From Legionella antarctica (GTDB lineage Bacteria; Pseudomonadota; Gammaproteobacteria; Legionellales; Legionellaceae), in assembly GCF_011764505.1 (NCBI RefSeq), contig NZ_AP022839.1, forward strand, positions 1,099,001-1,163,000: a stretch of DNA of 64,000 nt. The letters run 5' to 3'. Numbering within the stretch: position 1 is the first letter of the stretch; each line of letters begins with the position of its first letter. Of the stretch, positions 57,759-64,000 are shown piece after piece. Made by a program: the position numbers and the translations under genes. Under the pieces are notes generated by a model, which was not told the origin of the DNA, searched no databases, and worked only from the letters and a program-made list of their open reading frames with translations.

Positions 57759-59159
57759 CTATATCTGTATTGAAGAAAACCTGGGGTTTTGTTCCAATTC
57801 CTCAATCAAAATCTGATGGGACTTATTATGTTCCTTAAATAAATTCCATCTTGTTTTCATATACTCCTGAGGCTGAGAGGAGTTTGAACGCATATTAAAA
57901 TCTCTACAAGCTTCTTGTTCCACGCGACCAGAAAATATGTTATCCAATGTTCCTGCGATAGGTTTTAACACCTTTAACTCTTCTTCAGTTAACGGGTTGG
58001 CATGAGCGTCTATTTGGCTTAATAGTTCCAGTTTATCATTGTATTCGATTAACAGTGCCTCGAAAGCATTATTCAATTCTTTGGTTAGTAAATCGGCCAG
58101 ATTAAGCTGGTTAATTGATTGAACAAAACCAAATAGGGGACATGCAGGGTCATTTAGCAACATCCCTCTAATAATAATATCTCGTGGTGCCTGCACTAAC
58201 TTCTCGACTCCCTCCAATAAAAATGGGCCTTGGGTTTGAGCATGTACCTGCTGAATCAGACGATTATAAATATCGACTACTATTTTTTCATCGGCACCCA
58301 GGGTTTTTAGCCCATCATTATTGATCCATTTGATTAAAGCCGTTAAGCAATCTAATGGCAGATAGGTCTCTTCAAGGGTGCTGGGAAGAAAATCATTAAT
58401 CCAAGAGCCGCAGTAATAGCTTATACCACTCAGGATTTGTTTATTTTCCGGGCCTTGCGTGCTTATAGTTGCTCCATGTTCGATTAACCTGATAAGTAAA
58501 GACGATTCAGGATAATATTTTTGCATTATTGTCAGATATACGATAGTGTCGCTAAGCTCGTGATTGATTTTAGCCATCCATGGCTGAAATCGACTCGCAA
58601 ACGCGACAAGTATGCCTCCGGCGGCCCTGGCCGTCCTGTGTCCGCTTGTTTTTTCACCCCATTCGGGGTTCAAAAACAACGCTACCCCAATGACTGACGC
58701 CTTTTCGGATGCCTTATATTTTGCCTGCGGCAAAACATCCGGCTCTAAGGCTACCAGGGACTACCAGCCTCGCTCGTTCCTCGCTTCCTTGGCTGGCAGC
58801 GAATGAAGCGACGTATTAAACTGGTTATATTTGTCAGGATTTCCGAATAACATTTCGACAGGGTTAATTTGATTCTTGTTTTTTAGACTAGGGTTTGCCC
58901 CTCTACTTAAAAAAAACTCCAGATCATCAAGAAAACCTGGCCCGTTGTAGTTTGCCCCGATTATAACAAAGGGGCCTTTGGTATGGGGAGTATAGTAATT
59001 ATCAAACAGATACTGCACCATGAGGTGTAATATGGTATTTCCGTTTTCATCTTGTTCGTTAATGTCTAGATTTTCACGTTGGATAAGCTCTTGTACTGCT
59101 TTACTGCGATCTATCGTTGGGGTTTTGTTATGAAAGATATCATGTAATTTTGACATCAT
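57759..59159 (-). pseudogene. Ankyrin-like gene broken by the 261-bp element
   Basis: The N-terminal piece is 58802-59159 and the C-terminal piece 57759-58540. Cutting out the 261-bp element joins them in frame (TSLH-LYLTIMQKYYP) to give 379 residues. It begins MMSKLHDIFHNKTPT with AGGAG upstream. DINEQDENGNTILHLMVQYL and DLEFFLSRGANPSLKNKN are ankyrin-type repeats; LLIRLIEHGATISTQGPEN may be another. The remainder is helical. Ankyrin proteins are common Legionella effectors. As it stands the first frame stops soon after entering the element (KEARNERGW). Confidence 0.8.
58541..58801 (+). mobile_element. 261-bp structured insertion element, copy A
   Basis: It runs from CGATAGTGTCGCTAAGC at 58541 to TTGGCTGGCAGCG at 58801 and reads the same as copy B (62854-63114). 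Removing exactly these 261 bases restores the ankyrin-like frame, so there is no target duplication. It has several hairpins: GATTTTAGCCAT/ATGGCTGAAATC, ACCCC/GGGGT, CGGATG..TTTTGCC/GGCAAAA.CATCCG and CCAGCC/GGCTGG. No ORF of its own is needed; open frames in it are shared only because the copies are identical. Confidence 0.85.
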
Positions 59160-59208
59160 GCAAACTCCTGGCAAAAAATTACTGTTGGTTCATATAGAAA
59201 AGTTAATT

Positions 59209-61324
59209 GTATCCTGTCAGAATCGCCGGGTAAGTGTCTGCCACTGAGTCCGGATTAATCCGAGCCGCGCGCGTCAGCAAGCGGAATTCTTTAAAAATAT
59301 TCAAAATACCTATTGACACGGTTTTTCTGTAAAACTGATGTTTTTCCATATCAAACGTAAGTCATGCAATATGCATGCCCTAAGATCCCCAAGATCACAA
59401 TGTAGCCCCTTTCACTAATAAAACATCTCCCTCCTGAGGTCAGATTTTTTCTTAGCCCTTAGTGGCGTTAAAACTCGAAAAATGCGTTCAAAAAAAGTCA
59501 TGTTATGATTGCCGTATCAGCATTAGTAACGCAGTGGTAGATGATGAAACGCCAAGAAATCAAACAAGTTTTAGATGAGTTAACAAAAGATATCGATAGT
59601 CTTGCCGACAAAAAGGCCGTGACTATCATTAAGGTATTGGTTAATTTGGTCGAAATGCTTGCCGAAGAAAATGCTTTGCTCAGAGAGGAAAACCAAGTAT
59701 TACGTGATGAGATAAACCGCCTTAAGGGTGAACAGGGCAAACCTAATATTCGCGGTCAATCCAAAGGTAGCAATGGCGATAATACAGGCAATTCCAATCA
59801 TTCATCTGAAGGAGATCGCAATAAACGTGGTAAAGGGAACAATAAAAACACAGGCAAAGACAAAAAAAACGTACGTATTGATAGACGTGTTACGATTGCT
59901 CTGGACAAAGCAACGCTGCCAGATGACGCCAAGTTCAAGGGTTTTGAGATTCGAATCATCCAGGATCTAAAAATCATCACGGATAATGTTGAATTCAAGC
60001 TGGAAACGTATTACTCACCATCTTTGAAAAAAACCTTTATTGCGCCGATTCCTGGCGAATATAAGGGCAGTGAATTTGGTCCTGGGGTTAAAGCGCTGGT
60101 CATCACATTATACCGTGATGCAGGGATGACGGAGAGCGCCATTGAGCGCTTTTTAAAAACATGTGGTATTCAAATATCACATGGTAAAATTGCTTCCATG
60201 CTGACAGAAGGCAATGATATTTTTCATCAGGAAAAAGAAGATATTGTCGATGCCGGTAGCAACGCAGGCTTGTACCAGCAGATGGATGACACAGGCAGTC
60301 GTGTTAACGGCAAAAATCACTACACCCATGTTTTATGTAATGACTTTTTTACAGCATACTTCACTCGTCGTAAAAAAGATCGCTTGACCTTATTGGAGTT
60401 GCTGTGTCGAGACCAATTAAAGTTTATGTTTAATCAGGAGGCTTATGAGTTAATGGATGAGTTTGGTCTCGCAAAAAAATGGTTGGATCAAATTAAACCA
60501 ATGCTGCATGCACAACCCCTCACACGTGAATCAATCGATAGTTTGATGGGAACACTTTTTCCAAATCCAAAAAAACACAGCACGAATCGACGCATAATTC
60601 TTGAGTCAGCAGCTCTTGCCTATTATCAGCACTCGAAATACTTCATCCATTATTTAATGACAGATGATGCGCCTCAGTTTAATAAATTGGCCCTACATCA
60701 TGCGCTGTGCTGGATCCATGAAGGTCGTCATTATAAAAAACTCACTCCATTCTCAGATATGAATCAGAATATATTGGCTGTATTTCTTGAGCAATTATGG
60801 GATTTCTACCATGCATTATTGACTTACAAGACGGCTCCATCTCAATCAATGGCCCAACAACTATCAATGCAATTTGATACTTTGTTCGCAACCACGACAG
60901 GCTATGATGTTTTAGATCAACGCATTGCAAAGACACGTGCTAAAAAACAAGCGTTATTATTGGTGTTAGACCATCCATTTCTGCCATTGCACAACAATGC
61001 CTCTGAATTAGGGACACGGTTTCAAGCAAGGATACGCGACATCAATCTCCAAACGGTCTCCCAAAATGGCACCAAATCAAAGGATACGTTTGCCACGATT
61101 GTACAGACGGCCAGAAAACTGAAAGTTAACGTTTATCAGTATATTTACGATAGGGTGACTAAAAAATTTGAAATGCCATCATTGGCTGAATTAATCTTAC
61201 TTAAAGTGCGGCAGGTTCCATGCACCACATAAGCATCTCGAGATAATTCCGCTTGCTGACGCGCGCGGCTCGGATTAGTCCGGGCTCAGTGGCAGACACT
61301 TACCCGGCGATTCTGACAGGATAC
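59209..61324 (+). mobile_element. IS66-type (ISBst12-like) element, copy 2, 2116 bp
   Basis: The same length and ends as copy 1 (13406-15521) but in the opposite orientation. The flanks AGTTAATT and GAGTATTC do not match, so there is no target duplication. The right end abuts a gene that lacks its 5' part. Confidence 0.9.
59541..61232 (+). CDS. IS66-family (ISBst12-like) transposase, copy 2
   Basis: A 563-aa transposase identical in sequence to that at 13498-15189, with the same N-terminal coiled coil, N/K/G linker and DDE core (QMDDTGSRVNGKNHY). Both copies look intact and either could supply transposase for the other. Confidence 0.92.
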   Translation: MMKRQEIKQVLDELTKDIDSLADKKAVTIIKVLVNLVEMLAEENALLREENQVLRDEINRLKGEQGKPNIRGQSKGSNGDNTGNSNHSSEGDRNKRGKGNNKNTGKDKKNVRIDRRVTIALDKATLPDDAKFKGFEIRIIQDLKIITDNVEFKLETYYSPSLKKTFIAPIPGEYKGSEFGPGVKALVITLYRDAGMTESAIERFLKTCGIQISHGKIASMLTEGNDIFHQEKEDIVDAGSNAGLYQQMDDTGSRVNGKNHYTHVLCNDFFTAYFTRRKKDRLTLLELLCRDQLKFMFNQEAYELMDEFGLAKKWLDQIKPMLHAQPLTRESIDSLMGTLFPNPKKHSTNRRIILESAALAYYQHSKYFIHYLMTDDAPQFNKLALHHALCWIHEGRHYKKLTPFSDMNQNILAVFLEQLWDFYHALLTYKTAPSQSMAQQLSMQFDTLFATTTGYDVLDQRIAKTRAKKQALLLVLDHPFLPLHNNASELGTRFQARIRDINLQTVSQNGTKSKDTFATIVQTARKLKVNVYQYIYDRVTKKFEMPSLAELILLKVRQVPCTT

Positions 61325-61868
61325 GAGTATTCGTATTTTTTTTGAAGAAATGGAACACATTTATGGCAACTCAGTGTATTCCATCATGGAATTAATAGAA
61401 GATGGAGAAGCTGAACATACTTCTCATTTAGAAGTTAATTTTGTATTAAAACTCGTTGCCGAATTACGAATCAATTTTAAAAAAAGCAAGAATTTTACTA
61501 CGGAACTATTCGAAGAATTGCTCAAGGGTGGCTATCTAAAGCTCGAAGATAATGGTTCACTTTACCATACCCTGGTTCACCACTTTCACCCCAATCTACT
61601 GAAACGACAGTCATCTCACTATTCATGCGTTCAACAATACGCTTTCTCAGGACCGGTTGTAAAAGAAATATTGTTTGGAATTTCTGAGGATAACAGCGAT
61701 GTATCAACTACTTGGATTCAGTTTGAAAGACACAATACAAACAGCCCTATCAATTTAATACTACACCTATTCGATTATTTCATCCATAAATGCACAGGTA
61801 AGAACATCGGTCCCTATGGTTCCTCGTACTATACAGAACGTAATCCACTCAGGATAAGCCTAAGATGA
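61325..61868 (+). pseudogene. 3' remnant of an unrecognised gene, cut by IS66-type copy 2
   Basis: The frame is open right up to the IS end (SIRIFFEEMEHIYGNSVY), so the first available ATG at 61350 is not necessarily the original start; 172 residues follow from it. The piece is helical and hydrophilic with no known domain. The other half is not found on the far side of the IS. It converges on the hydrolase gene at 61910. Confidence 0.55.
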
Positions 61869-61909
61869 AGGGTATTTTGCACATAAAATATTTGTACTTA
61901 CAGAAAAAT

Positions 61910-62764
61910 TTATCTCTGGTTAAACTCTCCTTCCATCATATCAGGAAACAAATCAGGAACACTTTTTATAATTGAAAAATGATTCAATTCAGGAACAATA
62001 ACAAATTGATTTAGCAATTGTGACTTACTGCAAAACCGTTTTAAAGATTTTATACTGAATAAAACATCCTTACCCCCAATAATAACGTTAAACGGAATAT
62101 CCAGATTAGTTATGTATTCTACAGGACGTTCAGGCGTCAATGCATGTACCATTGCATTGGTATATCGGTTTACAATGAGCGGATCTACTTCCAGCATTTG
62201 TTTACTGACTCTTAATTTTACAACGTAATCATTCTTATAATACTTACCATCGCTCCAGCGATAAGCTAACAATTTAAACCAGTTTACTGATTTAACAAAT
62301 AAATCTTTCTTATAAATACGGTAGGTATTAGAGTATCGTCCAAAATTAGGGGCAACAAAATAAAAGGAATGGATCCTGAGCGAGTGATCATAGTGGTTGT
62401 AGAAATTCAGCAGTAATCCTGCACTGATTGAATGTCCGCCTATTAAAACAGGTGCATTTGGATTTTCTTGTACCATAACCTCAAGCATTTTTTTTATATC
62501 ATCAAATAATTGCAATTCGTTAGGGGAGTCGCCCCGCTTTCCCTCTGATAGCCCATGTCCTCTAAGATCCATCAAATAACAAGTAATTCTATGCTTATTA
62601 ATTTCACTCGCCATGCGAAGATATGACTCATTAACATGACCTCCACCACAGTGAATGAATAATAATATTTTATTACTAACTTCAGATTCAATTTTAAAAT
62701 AACTCATAGAAATACCATCGCTGGCTTTATATGAATTGGGTTTAAGATTGCTTGTTTTCATCAT
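61910..62764 (-). CDS. Alpha/beta hydrolase (lysophospholipase-like) behind FAAL
   Basis: A 284-aa hydrolase with LFIHCGGGHVNESYLRMA (oxyanion region), CYLMDLRGHGLSEGKRGD, a nucleophile region GGHSISAGLLLNFY, an aspartate in GGKDVLFSIKSL and a histidine in ELNHFSIIKS. The elbow reads G-H-S-I-S rather than G-x-S-x-G, a known variant. It starts 18 bp after the fatty-acyl-AMP ligase stop, so it may act on the acyl product of that enzyme. Confidence 0.82.
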   Translation of the reverse strand: MMKTSNLKPNSYKASDGISMSYFKIESEVSNKILLFIHCGGGHVNESYLRMASEINKHRITCYLMDLRGHGLSEGKRGDSPNELQLFDDIKKMLEVMVQENPNAPVLIGGHSISAGLLLNFYNHYDHSLRIHSFYFVAPNFGRYSNTYRIYKKDLFVKSVNWFKLLAYRWSDGKYYKNDYVVKLRVSKQMLEVDPLIVNRYTNAMVHALTPERPVEYITNLDIPFNVIIGGKDVLFSIKSLKRFCSKSQLLNQFVIVPELNHFSIIKSVPDLFPDMMEGEFNQR

Positions 62765-62782
62765 GTCGATGTCCCCTGGAGG

Positions 62783-64000
62783 TTATGCCATAATTTCAAG
62801 ATCGCCCTTAATAAACTGCTGCATAGTCTGCTTTCTTTTAATCTTTCCACTAGCGCTGCCAGCCAAGGAAGCGAGGAACGAGCGAGGCTGGTAGTCCCTG
62901 GTAGCCTTAGAGCCGGATGTTTTGCCGCAGGCAAAATATAAGGCATCCGAAAAGGCGTCAGTCATTGGGGTAGCGTTGTTTTTGAACCCCGAATGGGGTG
63001 AAAAAACAAGCGGACACAGGACGGCCAGGGCCGCCGGAGGCATACTTGTCGCGTTTGCGAGTCGATTTCAGCCATGGATGGCTAAAATCAATCACGAGCT
63101 TAGCGACACTATCGATGTCCTGGGAATCGACCTTTGACGAATCAATACAATCTCATCTACATTAATATGAAAATGGTGTACAATTTTCTCTCTAATATTT
63201 TGCTTAATAGTTAGGTAATCGTGAATCTTGTGTTTTACTTCACAGACGATAATCAGTTTTTCTCTCTCGTCAGATGTAATGGTAAACGCAGCACAGCCTC
63301 CTCGAAGACCAGGATCAGATTCTCCAACTATCATTTCAATATCTTGTGGATAGTAGTTTTTTCCGTTTAAAATGATTAAGTCTTTGAGTCGACCAGTTAT
63401 AAATAGCTGATTCTGATAAATAAACGCCAAATCTCCTGTTCGAAAATAATTTAACTGACTATTAGGAATTCGATGGTTGAATGATTTAGAGGTTTCCTCA
63501 ATTTTTTTCCAATATCCACCAGCTATATTGCTGCCAGATAAACAAATTTCTCCTACCTCAAGTTCTTTACATAGCGTATTGGTTTTAGGTTCAACAATAC
63601 GCAAATCCAGCCCCTCAACAACACGTCCACAGCTGACCAGAGGTAATGCATTAGGGTGATACTCATCAACAATATCGATTAAGTTATTTTCATATGCTTC
63701 TTTATTAATATACAGTGTTAGAAAAGGTTCGTTTTCTTTTACCCCACTCACTAACAAGGTAGCTTCGGCCAAACCATAAACAGGAAAAATAGTCTCATGC
63801 CTTACCCCGACAGAAGAAAAAGCACGAACAAATTTCATTAACGTGTCATGGTTAATAGGTTCAGCTCCACTGAGCCAAAATTTCATTGAACTTAAATCAT
63901 AACAATTGAACGTGTCATCCTTCGCTTTGCTTATTAACAAGTTATAAGCAAAATTGGGCATAGCTACAATTTCTGTTTTTGCCTCATTCACCAAACGAAG
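62783..64000 (-). pseudogene. Fatty-acyl-AMP ligase (FAAL), C-terminal part, broken by the 261-bp element
   Basis: The gene enters from the right edge (63115-64000) and its last codons are at 62783-62853. Removing the element joins RSIPRT-S-SGKIKRKQ, the normal adenylate-forming-enzyme end with the A10 lysine. Visible motifs are FPVYGLAEATLLVSG (A5-like), YFRTGDLAFIYQNQL (A7) and ITGRLKDLIILNGKNYYPQD (A8, FAAL-type NGKNYYPQDIE). As interrupted, the protein ends RTSIVSLSS and loses SGKIKR, so adenylation could be impaired. Such enzymes load fatty acids on to carrier proteins for lipid or polyketide synthesis. Confidence 0.85.
62854..63114 (-). mobile_element. 261-bp structured insertion element, copy B
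   Basis: It reads the same as copy A (58541-58801) but lies inverted. It interrupts the FAAL gene seven or so codons before the SGKIKR lysine. Exact removal of 261 bases restores AGGACAT-CTAGTGG in frame, with no target duplication. Confidence 0.85.

Noticed and set aside
58612..58806. Frames of 64-86 residues shared by the two 261-bp elements as a conserved protein
   Set aside because: The two copies are identical in DNA, so shared open frames carry no evidence of coding, and no ribosome site precedes them.

Overview
The window looks like part of a Legionella chromosome. The strongest marker is a 474-residue phospholipase (55942-57366, minus) whose nucleophile, aspartate and histidine fall at residues 85, 203 and 251, the positions known for Legionella PlaB. 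Other pointers are an AT-rich background, several effector-like genes, a Sel1-repeat protein, a fatty-acyl-AMP ligase and a diversity-generating retroelement of a kind known from Legionella. I cannot name the species. About half of the window is core or ordinary genes and half is mobile DNA.

Layout. 1-3950: an unrecognised 462-aa protein and two alpha/beta hydrolases. 3990-11930: an IS3-type element, then a broken effector-like gene holding a three-deep nest of insertions (IS3 copy in IS3 copy, with an IS21 element inside the inner one), all with target duplications that let the original gene be rebuilt. 12190-15520: two small conserved proteins and an IS66-type element that cuts off an mrpA-like antiporter gene (15522-17050). 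17190-23365: PTP-like phytase, Sel1 protein, a pilS/pilR deletion scar, a RES/Xre toxin-antitoxin pair and a BepA-like metalloprotease. 23426-29472: the intact housekeeping block ribD-ribE-ribBA-ribH, pyrG, kdsA. 29799-34343: an effector-family gene with an 85% GC segment and a frameshift, a reverse transcriptase with a G9 tract frameshift, an IS transposase and a repeat protein. 34486-37555: Spy/CpxP-like protein, glyoxalase, exported-looking peptide deformylase, Gly-rich repeat protein, outer-membrane barrel. 37738-43870: an IS1182/IS5-type transposase and a complete diversity-generating retroelement (reverse transcriptase, template repeat, Avd, variable target protein) with an outer-membrane protein gene in front. 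44084-45964: group II intron. 46114-49066: a FAD-type protein ending in a CaaX box and other effector-like or small genes. 49374-54889: a large secreted BNR-type protein split by a second IS21 element. 55230-57366: L,D-transpeptidase, a 197-bp palindromic element, plaB. 57759-64000: an ankyrin-like gene and a fatty-acyl-AMP ligase gene, each broken by an identical 261-bp element that leaves no target duplication, plus a second identical IS66-type copy.

The most striking items are the complete retroelement (147-bp template and variable repeats differing at about 24 sites, all at template adenines); the 261-bp seamless insertion element; the GC-rich hypervariable-looking segment facing a second reverse transcriptase; the rebuilt effector with a plant IQM-like SGHYRPT motif; and long palindromes carrying TTATCCACA-like (DnaA-box-like) sequences next to several unrelated transposase genes.
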